Source: Nitrospinota bacterium
GTDB taxonomy: Bacteria > Nitrospinota_A > UBA7883 > JACRGQ01
DNA: 55,284 bases
Direction of reading: 5' to 3'
Assembly (NCBI GenBank): GCA_029881495.1
Contig: JAOUMJ010000019.1
Coordinates: 1-55,284, forward strand
The notes beneath the pieces were generated by a model. The model saw only the letters and a list, made by a program, of their open reading frames with translations, had not been told where the DNA came from and did no database searches. Position numbers and translations under genes: made by a program. Positions 7,744-16,590 of this stretch are shown piece after piece (the first letter of the stretch is position 1; every line of letters begins with the position of its first letter).

Positions 7744-10037
7744 ACAGATTATTGACTGGAATTTTGGTCGTCATTTTTTCCATCGGCATGACTGCCACAT
7801 TCTCGCTAGCTGGTGAGGCTCGTACAATATCCGGCACAGTTTTCCAAAAGGGGGAAAAGCGGCCGTTGTCCGGTATAACTGTTTATGTTGAAGAGAATGA
7901 TGAAATTTCCGCCACTACCGGGAGCGACGGAAAGTTTTCCCTGACCCTTCCTGAGGATGGCGAATACAACGTCTCCGCCGTGGGCGTCGGCTTTGAAAAG
8001 CCTGCACCCGTTAAGATCAAAATTGACGAGACAAATTCATACACGCTCAATGTCTTTCTCGTCCCAGCGACAGCCACCATGAACGAAATAATTGTCACTG
8101 CCGAGCGGAACCGCGACCGCGTAAGCAAGATCATCATTACAGGTAAAACACTAGAGATAGTTCCCGGCGCAGGCGGCGATCCGCTCAAGGCTATCACCAA
8201 ACTACCCGGCATCACCTCTACAGCTTCAATGGCAGAATCCGGCGCGGGTGGATTCGGCCCGGCCATCAGAGGAACATCGCCGGAGGATAACCAGTACTAT
8301 GTCGACAATTTCGGCATTGATTACCTTTTCCACATGGGGGGGATGATAAGCATCTTCAACGCCGACCTGGTGGAGGATTTTAACCTCTTCGCCGCCGCAT
8401 ACAGTTCGGAATTCGGTGACGGGATAGGGGGCGTAATAGATGTGAAACTACGCGAACCGCGAACCGACAGGATGGGGTACAAGCTCCAGATGGGGATGTT
8501 CGAATCGGATTTCCTCGTGGAAGGTCCGCTGAATGAAAACCAATCATTCTATGTTGCAGCACGCAGAAGCTACATTGACCTTGTCCTTCCAAAGACAGGA
8601 ACGATTGATGAAAGTGTCGACTACACCATCTTTCCCCAATTCTGGGACTATCAGACAAAATACGTCTGGCGGATGAGCGAAAGAAACAAATTAACCTTTT
8701 CTTTAATCGGCGTGCAGGATGAAATAGGGATCTACATAAAAGAGGGGAGCGACGCCGCGAAGACCGAGCCTGCCTTTACAGGAACTCTTTCAAGCAAAAA
8801 TACCGCGCATGTACAGTTCGGCACCCTGGAAACAAGATTGTCGCCTACTTTATTTAACAAACTTACATTCGGGGTCAGCCAGTCCATATTTCAGACATTA
8901 TCGGACAACATCGGCAGTGTTAAAGGAACTGGCAACTATTATTGGTTTAAGGAACAAGTGACCTGGAAGCCAAACCAAGCACACGACATCCTTACAGGTA
9001 TCGAATACGGAAAAGGAGAAACCGACCTTAATCTCGACATGCAATTCTCATTTCCAACCGATTGGGATCCCAACTTTGATCTGACTGGCGCGACCCGCAA
9101 GACATATATAGACAAATTCAGTTCCTGGGGCGAAACCTTTTACATCAAGGATCGCTGGAAAGTCACCGATAACGCCACGCTGATTTTGGGCGGCAGGCAA
9201 ACATACAGCGAATATTTCGAAAGTACCACTGCCGAGCCGAGACTCGCCTTCGAATATGACCTTAACGAATCAACACTCCTTACAGCCGGATGGGGCAAGT
9301 ATCACCAAGAGCCGGAGGGACCGCAGATAATTGACGTATGGGGAAATCCCGAGCTTGATTACATGCATGCCGAGCACACAGTCGCGGGTATCGAAAAAGA
9401 GATTGGAAACGACTGGTCTCTAAAAGCGGAGGTCTACTATAAATCATTAAGCGACCTGGTTATCCCCGATCCGGAACCAGATCCAGCAAAAAATAAGAAC
9501 TATATTCATGGAGGGTCGGGAACAGCGACCGGAGTGGAAATGCTCGCGCGAAAAAGAGATGACGGGAAATGGTTCGGCTGGGTATCGCTTTCCTATTCGG
9601 AATCTAAAAGGAAGAACGACTACAGCGGTGAAGAACTCGATTTCAAGGCGGACCAGCCTGTTATCGCGAACCTTGTCTACTCCCGCAAACTTTCAAACGC
9701 CTGGACGGTCGGCACAAGCTGGCGGTATCAGACAGGTTCGCCATACACGCCGGTCACTGGAGCTACTCTCGTAGATGCCGGTACGCCGAACGAAAGGTAC
9801 CGCCCTATCTACGGTGAACTGAACTCAGAGCGTACGCCCGACTTTCATCAGCTCGACGTGAGAATAGACAGGGACTGGCTCTATGACACATGGAAATATG
9901 GGATATATTTTGACCTTACGAACGTCTACTTCAGGGAGAACGTCGCCGGATATACATATAACCCCGACTACTCCGAAAGGACGGCCGTTCCGCCGGTTGT
10001 GATGCCGATGTCCTTCGGCATAAAAGCGGAGTTTTAA
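7740..10037 (+). CDS. TonB-dependent outer-membrane receptor with N-terminal carboxypeptidase-regulatory-like domain
   Basis: The 765-residue protein has a signal peptide (about 1-26). An Ig-like carboxypeptidase-regulatory domain follows (about 27-115), then a TonB-box-like segment (NEIIVTAER). The plug domain (about 130-240) contains GDPLKAITKLPGI, AIRGTSPEDNQYYVDN and GDGIGGVIDVKLREPR. A long beta-barrel ends in a terminal aromatic residue (GIKAEF). It imports a bound substrate using TonB, whose gene lies just upstream. The substrate cannot be read from the sequence. It is a clear paralogue of the next receptor, with the same domain order, near-identical plug motifs and the same C-terminus. 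Confidence 0.93.
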   Translation: MNRLLTGILVVIFSIGMTATFSLAGEARTISGTVFQKGEKRPLSGITVYVEENDEISATTGSDGKFSLTLPEDGEYNVSAVGVGFEKPAPVKIKIDETNSYTLNVFLVPATATMNEIIVTAERNRDRVSKIIITGKTLEIVPGAGGDPLKAITKLPGITSTASMAESGAGGFGPAIRGTSPEDNQYYVDNFGIDYLFHMGGMISIFNADLVEDFNLFAAAYSSEFGDGIGGVIDVKLREPRTDRMGYKLQMGMFESDFLVEGPLNENQSFYVAARRSYIDLVLPKTGTIDESVDYTIFPQFWDYQTKYVWRMSERNKLTFSLIGVQDEIGIYIKEGSDAAKTEPAFTGTLSSKNTAHVQFGTLETRLSPTLFNKLTFGVSQSIFQTLSDNIGSVKGTGNYYWFKEQVTWKPNQAHDILTGIEYGKGETDLNLDMQFSFPTDWDPNFDLTGATRKTYIDKFSSWGETFYIKDRWKVTDNATLILGGRQTYSEYFESTTAEPRLAFEYDLNESTLLTAGWGKYHQEPEGPQIIDVWGNPELDYMHAEHTVAGIEKEIGNDWSLKAEVYYKSLSDLVIPDPEPDPAKNKNYIHGGSGTATGVEMLARKRDDGKWFGWVSLSYSESKRKNDYSGEELDFKADQPVIANLVYSRKLSNAWTVGTSWRYQTGSPYTPVTGATLVDAGTPNERYRPIYGELNSERTPDFHQLDVRIDRDWLYDTWKYGIYFDLTNVYFRENVAGYTYNPDYSERTAVPPVVMPMSFGIKAEF

Positions 10038-10060
10038 GTGTAACTTTTCCACGCTGGCAA

Positions 10061-10114
10061 AATCGTTCCGGCTGTAGTTTAATTAATTCGATTAAACGAC
10101 AGTCCGGAACGGTT
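10061..10114 (+). repeat. Long hairpin between the two receptor genes
   Basis: CGTTCCGG (10064-10071) pairs with CCGGAACG (10104-10111), CTGT with ACAG and GTTTAAT with ATTAAAC, around a 7-base loop. Flanking AAT/GTT extends the stem to about 22 pairs, with one mismatch and one bulged base. No T-run follows, so it is not a standard terminator. It may adjust the ratio of the two receptor messages or protect a processed end. Confidence 0.75.
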
Positions 10115-10148
10115 CAAACGCTCACAATGGGGTTCAAGGAGATTTGAA

Positions 10149-12449
10149 ATGCGTAAATTTGATGGGGCATATTTACTTCTTATTATCTTTTCCTTCTTGG
10201 TTCCGCACCAAGCTGGCGGTGAAGAATCGCATTCAATCTCCGGTACTGTCTGGCAAAAAGGGGAGAAGCGCGCTATCCCTGGAATCTCCGTTTATATTGA
10301 AAGCGATGACGACATCTCTACCACCACGGATGAAAAGGGGAATTTCACACTCCCTCTACCGGGTAAAGGTGAATATTCCGTCTTCGCTGTCGGGATAGGT
10401 TATAAAAAACCTGACGCGGTAAAAGTTAAAATCGAAGCTGGAACCGTAATGCCGGGAGCACTGAACATATATCTCCTTCCTGAAAAATTCACCATGCAGG
10501 AGTACATTGTACGTGGCGAGAGGAACAAGGAGCGTATTTCAAAAACCGTTATCACGGGGAGGACGCTTGAAAGAGTTCCTGGAACATCGGGTGACCCTTT
10601 GAAAGCGATCCAGGCGCTCCCCGGGATCAGCTCAGGCAACGATGCCAGCGGTAGCCCCGCAATCAGGGGTTCATCACCGCAGGACAATCTTTATTATGTC
10701 GATTTTCTTCCGGTCAGCTACCTCTTCCATATGGGCGGTCTCGTTAGCGTATTCAATGCCGATCTTGTTGATGACTTCAATCTTTTCGCATCGGCATTTG
10801 GCCCGGAGTATGGCGACGGCCTTGGCGCTGTAATAGACGTCAAACTCCGCGAACCGCGCAAGGATAGGTTCGGCACAAAACTTCAGATGAGCCTTTTTGA
10901 ATCGGACGTCGTCGTCGAAGGACCGGTAAAGGAAAACCAGTCGTTCCTGCTTAGCGCACGGAGAAGCTACATGGACTTGGTAATTCCGAAATCAATGCTT
11001 GGCAACGAAGATGCCGAGATCACCACCTTTCCGCAGTATTGGGACTACCAGGGGAAATATCTCTGGAAAATCTCCAACGATACCGATCTATCTTTTCAAG
11101 TGAACGGGTCGAACGATAAACTCGCCATACAACTGAAGCCCGGGTCGGATATGGCCCAAATGCAGCCCGAGATGGTAGGCGAATTTTCCATGACCAACGG
11201 CTACCATAGCCAAGGGGTTGTCATCACTTCTAGGCTCTCGCCAACTTTTGTCAACAAGAGCGCAATCTCGCATATACGCATCGGCTCGACCCAAAATGTC
11301 GCAAAGATCGGAAATGCCACCTTCACTGAAGACTACTACCTGGCGAAGGAACGCCTGGTCTGGACGCCGAATGAAAGACATTCGGCAATGGCTGACCTGG
11401 AGTTGGCATATGACGTGGTGGATCTCGCTTTTGCCGCCAAATTCAAAAGCCAGAACCAGTTTGACCCCAACTTTGATCCGCATACGATCGACAAAAGGGA
11501 ATTCAGTGGAGTTATATACTCTAAATATTATGCTCTGGCTTTGAAGGACAGATGGAAGATCACCGACAAGATGATCCTTATTCCTGGAATCAGAAACACG
11601 CATAATACATATCTTGAAGATTCATTTGCAGAGCCGAAACTCGGCATTGAATACGACCTTACAGATTCAACGCTCCTGACAGCCGGGTGGGGGAAGTACC
11701 ACCAGATGCCGGGCGGCAACAATATGATCGATGGGCTAGGCAATCCGGACATCAATTCGCTGAAAGGGGAACACACGGTACTCGGCATCGAACAAAAGAT
11801 GGAGAACGGGTGGTCCGTGAAATCCGAAATCTATTACAAAACATTCTCCGAAGTCATAGTACCCGACACCGACCCAAATCCGCTGACAAATAAAAATGTT
11901 ATCAACGGCGGCTCGGGAACATCAAAAGGGATAGAGATGCTTATCAAGAAAAACGAAACGGAGAACTGGGAGGGGTGGATAGCTTTGTCATACCTTCGCT
12001 CCGACCGGACGAACGACTACACCGGAACGAAAATTAACTTCGATTACGACCAGCCGGTCATGCTCAATTTTGTCTACTCGTATAACTTCCGTAACGGGTG
12101 GGAGTTCGGCGCGCGATGGGCGTACCAGTCGGGCCAGCCTTTCACGCCAGTTATCGGAACATGCACCGCGGCTGACGGCCTAACCTGCACCACCCCTGAC
12201 GACACACGCATGCGCCCCATTTACGGCGAGGTTAATTCCGAGAGGCTTCCCGATTATCACCGTCTCGATCTAAGGTTCGACCGCGACTGGATTTACGACA
12301 CCTGGAAGCTCGGCCTCTTCTTCGAATTCATCAACGCGTATAATAAGGAAAATATCGCCGGCTATCAGTACAACCCGGACTACACCGAAAAAACGCCAAT
12401 ACCTCAGCTGCCATTCATGCCGGGGTTCGGACTGAAAGCGGAGTTCTGA
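10149..12449 (+). CDS. Second TonB-dependent outer-membrane receptor (paralogue of the preceding one)
   Basis: The 766-residue protein has a signal peptide (about 1-25), a carboxypeptidase-regulatory-like domain (about 27-115), a plug (GDPLKAIQALPGI, AIRGSSPQDNLYYVDF, GDGLGAVIDVKLREPR) and a beta-barrel ending GLKAEF. Conservation with the upstream paralogue is highest in the plug and in several barrel strands (TLLTAGWGKYHQ in both) and lower in loop regions, which suggests duplication followed by a change in ligand specificity. AAGGAG precedes the ATG. The downstream methyltransferase begins two bases after its stop and is probably co-transcribed. The substrate is unknown. Confidence 0.93.
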   Translation: MRKFDGAYLLLIIFSFLVPHQAGGEESHSISGTVWQKGEKRAIPGISVYIESDDDISTTTDEKGNFTLPLPGKGEYSVFAVGIGYKKPDAVKVKIEAGTVMPGALNIYLLPEKFTMQEYIVRGERNKERISKTVITGRTLERVPGTSGDPLKAIQALPGISSGNDASGSPAIRGSSPQDNLYYVDFLPVSYLFHMGGLVSVFNADLVDDFNLFASAFGPEYGDGLGAVIDVKLREPRKDRFGTKLQMSLFESDVVVEGPVKENQSFLLSARRSYMDLVIPKSMLGNEDAEITTFPQYWDYQGKYLWKISNDTDLSFQVNGSNDKLAIQLKPGSDMAQMQPEMVGEFSMTNGYHSQGVVITSRLSPTFVNKSAISHIRIGSTQNVAKIGNATFTEDYYLAKERLVWTPNERHSAMADLELAYDVVDLAFAAKFKSQNQFDPNFDPHTIDKREFSGVIYSKYYALALKDRWKITDKMILIPGIRNTHNTYLEDSFAEPKLGIEYDLTDSTLLTAGWGKYHQMPGGNNMIDGLGNPDINSLKGEHTVLGIEQKMENGWSVKSEIYYKTFSEVIVPDTDPNPLTNKNVINGGSGTSKGIEMLIKKNETENWEGWIALSYLRSDRTNDYTGTKINFDYDQPVMLNFVYSYNFRNGWEFGARWAYQSGQPFTPVIGTCTAADGLTCTTPDDTRMRPIYGEVNSERLPDYHRLDLRFDRDWIYDTWKLGLFFEFINAYNKENIAGYQYNPDYTEKTPIPQLPFMPGFGLKAEF

Positions 12450-12451
12450 AC

Positions 12452-13147
12452 GTGAAAGAGAAGGAGCGCAAGGATCTTTTCGGCTCGGACATCGCGAACA
12501 AATACGAATCGCAGATGCAGCGTTCCCTTCCCGGGCGCAACGATCTTTACGAAATTATCGCGGCATACTTCCACGAAACGCTCTCCGAAGTAGGGCGGAT
12601 ACTCGTCGTCGGAGCCGGAGGGGGAAAGGAGATACTCCATTTCAAAAGGTTCAACCCGAAGTGGGAAATAACCGGCATCGATCCTTCATTGGACATGATC
12701 GAGACCGCTAGAGAAAGCCTACGCTCAAACAACATCTCCGCCGAACTTCATCACTGCTACCTGGAGGATCTTCCTGCCGGGGACCCCTTCGACGCGGCAA
12801 CATCCATACTCGTCTCCCACTTCATCAGAACATATGAAGAAAAACTTGAGAGCCTCTGGGAGATATCAGCAAGACTGAAATCGGGGGGGCCGTTCGTAAT
12901 GGTGAGCCTCTACGGCAACAACAACGACGCGGAGTACAAGTTCATCCAGAAGGTGTGGCACAGGTACATGCTTGCAAAAGGCATTGAGCACGACGATCTG
13001 GAAGAACACAAGAATAAAAGGGAAGAGCATATCTTCCCGGTATCGGACGGCACACACAGGGAACTTCTCGCAGAGGCCGGGTTTACGGACATAATCGAAT
13101 TTTTCAGCGCCTTCCACTTCAAGGGGTGGTTCGCCAAAAAAAAATAA
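12452..13147 (+). CDS. Class I SAM-dependent methyltransferase
   Basis: The 231-residue protein begins at a GTG two bases after the second receptor. The Rossmann-fold SAM site is clear: ILVVGAGGGKEIL (motif I, about residues 50-62), ITGIDPSLDMIETA (acidic loop) and FDAATSILVSHFI (post-motif). It resembles small-molecule methyltransferases of the UbiE/Methyltransf_25 type. Its position suggests that it modifies or senses the compound taken up, but no substrate can be named. A run of seven G lies near 12884. Confidence 0.82.
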   Translation: MKEKERKDLFGSDIANKYESQMQRSLPGRNDLYEIIAAYFHETLSEVGRILVVGAGGGKEILHFKRFNPKWEITGIDPSLDMIETARESLRSNNISAELHHCYLEDLPAGDPFDAATSILVSHFIRTYEEKLESLWEISARLKSGGPFVMVSLYGNNNDAEYKFIQKVWHRYMLAKGIEHDDLEEHKNKREEHIFPVSDGTHRELLAEAGFTDIIEFFSAFHFKGWFAKKK

Positions 13148-13183
13148 CGAAGGTCTGATTGGATATTGTGGTCGTCTGGCTTT

Positions 13184-13330
13184 GGTGGCGTAGACTTTAG
13201 TCTGCGCGCGTCCGTTAGGACGCGATTCCCACTCTTCATCGATTTGCCAGAAGGGAATGCTTGCCCCTTTGGGGCAACCGCAGACTGAAGTCTACGCTAC
13301 CATAACCGGAGAGGCCCAAGTCTGTGCTAC
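13184..13330. repeat. Inverted pair of REP-like elements with hairpins, convergent intergenic region
   Basis: A forward unit (13184-13206, core GTAGACTTTAGTCTGC) and a reversed unit (13279-13301, core GCAGACTGAAGTCTAC followed by CTACC) face each other. They flank a perfect hairpin, CGCGTCC-GTTA-GGACGCG (13207-13224), and TTGCCCCTTTGGGGCAA (13261-13277). A third, degenerate unit lies at about 13319-13330. These match the arrays around the transposase at 15.7-16.8 kb and form a REPIN-like pair between converging genes. Nothing else is seen in this 223-base gap. Confidence 0.8.
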
Positions 13331-13370
13331 TGGATTAGAGATTGCCGTGCTACAAGAAGAAGAGGAAACA

Positions 13371-14141
13371 TCAACCCCCGGTGATGCCCCGCTTCGAGTT
13401 GCCTATGAAATCTATGATCCTCTTTATCACACCGTTGCTGTCATCTAGCTTTTTCAGCTCTTCGACCGCGGAAGATGTAGAGAGTCCCGACTGGAAAAGT
13501 ACTTTGAAAGCGCGCCGGATATTGTCGCGCGCCTCCTTTGAAAAACCTTTTCTCTTAAGGCCTATCGCGTTTGTCGTGCGTATCTTCGCCGGAGAGCCTT
13601 CCACCATCATGAACGGGACCACGTCCTGAACTATCCTCGACATCCCGCCGACCATCGCGTACGCCCCTATCCTTACATGCTGATGTATGCCGACCTCCGC
13701 ACTGATGATGGCGAACTCCTCAATCGTAACGTGACCAGCTACCCCCGAAAGCGTAGTGTAAATTACGTCGTTATGGAAATCGCAGTCGTGCGCTATATGG
13801 CTGTTGCTCATTATCATGCAGCGGTCGCCTATCGAAGTAACGCCGTTCTCGTACATCCCGCGGTGGATGGTCACCAGCTCATGTATCCAGACGTCCTTCC
13901 CTATCACCACAAGCGAGGGGACCTCTTTCCAGTTGAGCATCTGCGGATCCCCCCCTAGAACAGTATGCGTCCCTACGCGCGTCCTTTCGCCAAGACGGCA
14001 ATGGTCGATCGAAGCGTGCGGAGCGATCTTGCATCCCGCCGCTATCTCCACGTTTCCGCCGATGATGGCGTATGCCCCTATCTCTGCGGACGAATCTATT
14101 TTTGCCTTCGGATCTATTATCGCTGTCGGATGTATCGCCAT
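13371..14141 (-). CDS. lpxA: Acyl-ACP--UDP-N-acetylglucosamine O-acyltransferase
   Basis: The 256-residue protein is a left-handed beta-helix built of hexapeptide repeats (about 1-185) with a helical C-terminal domain. The catalytic His lies in SNSHIAHDCDF. It catalyses the first step of lipid A synthesis, moving a 3-hydroxyacyl chain from ACP to UDP-GlcNAc in the cytoplasm. Its ATG directly follows the fabZ stop codon (TAGATG). fabZ and lpxD precede it, giving the usual lpxD-fabZ-lpxA order. Confidence 0.96.
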   Translation of the reverse strand: MAIHPTAIIDPKAKIDSSAEIGAYAIIGGNVEIAAGCKIAPHASIDHCRLGERTRVGTHTVLGGDPQMLNWKEVPSLVVIGKDVWIHELVTIHRGMYENGVTSIGDRCMIMSNSHIAHDCDFHNDVIYTTLSGVAGHVTIEEFAIISAEVGIHQHVRIGAYAMVGGMSRIVQDVVPFMMVEGSPAKIRTTNAIGLKRKGFSKEARDNIRRAFKVLFQSGLSTSSAVEELKKLDDSNGVIKRIIDFIGNSKRGITGG

Positions 14142-14582
14142 CTATTCTATGGTCTGAAGCGCCGCCTGGATGTCGGCCTTGCAGACCACCTTTCCGTCGA
14201 CCGTTCCGACACACTCAAGCCACCAGAGGTAGCCGCGCCTTCTGCTCACCGTGACCTCCAGCACAAGAACGTCCCCCGGCCTTACCGGAGCCTTGAATCG
14301 CGCCTTCTCCACGCCGGCAAAGAGCGGAAGTATCTTTCCCCCAGCACCTTCCTCGCTCTTCACCGCGAGGCATGTCGCCGCCTGCGCCATAGCTTCAAGT
14401 ATCATTACCCCCGGCATTATCGGATTGCCAGGGAAGTGCCCGGGGAAATGCGGCTCGTTCATGCTCACCATCTTGATGGCCTTGATGTACTCCCCCTTTT
14501 TTATCTCCAGAACCCTGTCGACCAGCAGGAACGGATAACGGTGCGGAAGCGCCGCCATTATCTCTTCGATATTCATAACCAT
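14142..14582 (-). CDS. fabZ: 3-hydroxyacyl-ACP dehydratase FabZ
   Basis: The 146-residue hot-dog-fold enzyme dehydrates 3-hydroxyacyl-ACP in fatty acid synthesis. It shares that substrate with LpxA and LpxD, which explains the gene cluster. Family motifs are LPHRYPFLLVDRVLE near the N-terminus, then PGHFPGNPIMPGVMILEAMA, with the catalytic His and Glu. AAGGAG stands eight bases before the ATG at 14582. Three bases separate it from lpxD upstream. Confidence 0.96.
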   Translation of the reverse strand: MVMNIEEIMAALPHRYPFLLVDRVLEIKKGEYIKAIKMVSMNEPHFPGHFPGNPIMPGVMILEAMAQAATCLAVKSEEGAGGKILPLFAGVEKARFKAPVRPGDVLVLEVTVSRRRGYLWWLECVGTVDGKVVCKADIQAALQTIE

Positions 14583-14585
14583 CGA

Positions 14586-15617
14586 TCAATCTCCTTCATT
14601 GTCATCTGCTTTTTCAAGTTTCCTCACTTTTCTGATAAGCTCCGGCAGTTTCAGCATACTCGCCGCGCTCCTTCTCCACTGCATGATCGGGATCGCCGGC
14701 AGTCCCGCATATATCCCCGGCTTGTCCATATCGCCTATCACGCCCGACTGCGCCGCGAATATGAAGCCGTCCCCTATCGTAATATGATCGGCGAATCCTA
14801 CCTGCCCGCCGGTCATCGTCCCGCGCCCTATTCTTGTCGAACCGGCTATACCGTTCTGCCCCGCTATAAGCGACCGCTCGCCGATTGATACGTTGTGCGC
14901 GACATGAACAAGATTGTCGAGCTTTACGCCGCTCTCTATCACCGTCTCATCGAGGAACGCGCGGTCGATGGCGCAGTTCGCGCCGAACTCAACGTCGTCA
15001 CCTATCCGCACTATCCCTATATGCGGAACCTTTACAGGCTCGCTACTCTCCCCCGCCGTATATTTGAATCCGTCCGACCCGATAACCGTCCCCGCGCCGA
15101 CGATGCACCTATCCCCCATCACCGTCGCGTGGATAACCTGCGCGCCGGAATGGATCACGCAGTCGTCACCTATCCGGCAACCAGCACCGACGGTCGCGTT
15201 CGGATGTATCACGGAATTTTTCCCGATCACCGCGCCTGCTCCGACGAACGCCAGCGGGCCAACGGCGACTCCGTCACCAAGCGTTGCCGTCTTGTCCACG
15301 AAGGCTGTTGGGTGAACGCCGCTGTATCCGAATTTTTCTGAATGAAGGATCTTCATAACAGCAACGAAAGCGAGCATCGGCTGTTTAGTTTCGATTGAAG
15401 CGATATCTGCGACGGACTCACCCATCCCCTCGCCGACGATAACGGCAGAGGGCTTTTCCCCGCTCTTCCGCTCCAGCGATGATAGAAATTTCCGGTTTTC
15501 CACGAAGGTGATATCACCGGTTCCCGCTTTTTCGGCGGATGCGCAACGGGAGATATCGATATTTCCGTCGCCAGTTATCGAGCCCCCGACGGCCTTTGCT
15601 ATTTCAGAAAGCTTCAT
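14586..15617 (-). CDS. lpxD: UDP-3-O-(3-hydroxyacyl)glucosamine N-acyltransferase
   Basis: The protein has about 343 residues: an N-terminal uridine-binding domain (about 1-100), a long hexapeptide beta-helix (about 105-300) and a C-terminal helix. The catalytic His lies in HVAHNVSIGE. It adds the N-linked 3-hydroxyacyl chain in the third step of lipid A synthesis. A GTG directly before the ATG (15620) has the better spacing to GGAG, so the protein may begin one codon earlier. It is the first gene of lpxD-fabZ-lpxA; the upstream side is filled with the REP array. Confidence 0.95.
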   Translation of the reverse strand: MKLSEIAKAVGGSITGDGNIDISRCASAEKAGTGDITFVENRKFLSSLERKSGEKPSAVIVGEGMGESVADIASIETKQPMLAFVAVMKILHSEKFGYSGVHPTAFVDKTATLGDGVAVGPLAFVGAGAVIGKNSVIHPNATVGAGCRIGDDCVIHSGAQVIHATVMGDRCIVGAGTVIGSDGFKYTAGESSEPVKVPHIGIVRIGDDVEFGANCAIDRAFLDETVIESGVKLDNLVHVAHNVSIGERSLIAGQNGIAGSTRIGRGTMTGGQVGFADHITIGDGFIFAAQSGVIGDMDKPGIYAGLPAIPIMQWRRSAASMLKLPELIRKVRKLEKADDNEGD

Positions 15618-15676
15618 CACGATACTTTACTCCGATTTAACCTTTGGACAAAACCGAAATTAAAGTCTCATATTTC

Positions 15677-15873
15677 GCTCTCCCTCTTCCCGGTAGCATA
15701 GACTTTAGTCTGCGTTCGCCCGGTAGCGTAGACTTTAGTCTGCGTTCGCCCGGTAGCGTAGACTTTAGTCTGCGTTCGCCCGGTAGCGCAGACTTTAGTC
15801 TGCGTTCGCCCGGTAGCGTAGACTTTTGTCTGCGTTTGCCCCGCAGGGGCAACCATCCTGAAAATACAAACAA
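15677..15873 (+). repeat. Left REP array, copy 1: five tandem 30-bp units plus end hairpin
   Basis: Five head-to-tail units start at 15691, 15721, 15751, 15781 and 15811, with an exact 30-base period. Each carries the tetranucleotide GTAG followed by an imperfect palindrome with core GTAGACTTTAGTCTGC. The block is closed by the hairpin TTGCCCCGCAGGGGCAA (15836-15852) and a tail reading CCATCCTGAAAATACAAACA. GTAG in front of a hairpin is the recognition pattern of REP elements used by RAYT transposases; such a gene lies 150 bases away. Confidence 0.9.
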
Positions 15874-15891
15874 CAACTGCAAGACTCAAGT

Positions 15892-16000
15892 CTCGCTCCC
15901 CCTTTCCCGGTAGCGCAGACTTTAGTCTGCGTTCGCCCGGTAGCGTAGACTTTAGTCTGCGTTTGCCCCGCAGGGGCAACCATCCTGAAAATACAAACAA
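15892..16000 (+). repeat. Left REP array, copy 2: two units plus the same end hairpin and tail
   Basis: Two units (15908-15937 and 15938-15967) are followed by the same hairpin (15963-15979) and the same tail as copy 1. The sequence before the units (CGCTCCCCCTTTCCC) also matches that before copy 1. The whole cassette has therefore been duplicated and differs mainly in unit number (two versus five), as unequal recombination or slippage would produce. Confidence 0.88.
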
Positions 16001-16018
16001 GAGCTAGAATACTCAGGT

Positions 16019-16540
16019 TTACTTTTCCACAACTTCCTGTATCTCCAATAACCAGGGATAATCATCGGGCTTTTCCGCCAAGCCTCCCTTAACAGGGTTG
16101 TTCCTGATATATAAACATTTTTCCGCCAACTCTTTTTCGTCCCTGATGATCCTGTCAAACGATTCCGCTTGCCATATTGAGCGTTTCAAGCGTAGCGATG
16201 AATTGATTTTCCTTGCGGATTTTCCTTTTATCATTTTCAATATTTCTGAAAGTGAATAATAAACATCATTATATTTTTTAAGCGGCTTAATAATAATATG
16301 AGCATGATCATGCATCACAACCGCGCTCGACAAGTCGTAATACTTTTTATGATATTCCAAGATCACCCCGATAACTGCGTCTCTTGCCGATCCATCAAGT
16401 TGAATACCCTCCTTTGCGCGAAAGGTAATAAAATATAGCGATTCACCAATCTGCCAGTGAGGGAGATTTCGTCTGGCAATATGTAATTCGTCATTTTTTA
16501 TCTCTTTTAACGGCTTCACAAGGTTATAAATAACATACAT
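16019..16540 (-). CDS. REP-associated tyrosine transposase (RAYT, IS200-like Y1 family)
   Basis: The 173-residue protein carries the Y1 transposase signature: LPHWQIGESLYFITFRAKEG (first strand), the HUH metal site HDHAHIIIKP, WQAESFDRIIRDEKEL, and YIRNNPVKGGL near the C-terminus, where RAYTs have their conserved NPV segment. RAYTs are single-copy, domesticated relatives of IS200 transposases that cut and join DNA at REP hairpins. This one lies exactly between two oppositely oriented REP arrays, so it is very likely the enzyme for them. No second gene and no insertion-sequence ends are seen. The start at 16540 has no clear ribosome binding site. The frame is intact. Confidence 0.92.
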   Translation of the reverse strand: MYVIYNLVKPLKEIKNDELHIARRNLPHWQIGESLYFITFRAKEGIQLDGSARDAVIGVILEYHKKYYDLSSAVVMHDHAHIIIKPLKKYNDVYYSLSEILKMIKGKSARKINSSLRLKRSIWQAESFDRIIRDEKELAEKCLYIRNNPVKGGLAEKPDDYPWLLEIQEVVEK

Positions 16541-16590
16541 TATTGAAACGATAAAGTTTTATCTAAAGCGGATCCCGAGATGGAAGAATG

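Noticed and set aside
13965-14888. Long plus-strand ORF of 307 codons
   Set aside because: It runs antisense through fabZ and lpxD, both certain genes, and its Arg/His/Tyr-rich composition is typical of a shadow frame.
15644-15913. Repeat-rich ORFs in the arrays (for example RRLKSTLPGE-type or VDFSLRSPGS-type repeats, also 16563-16860)
   Set aside because: They are translations of the tandem 30-base DNA repeats in several frames on both strands, with no ribosome binding site.
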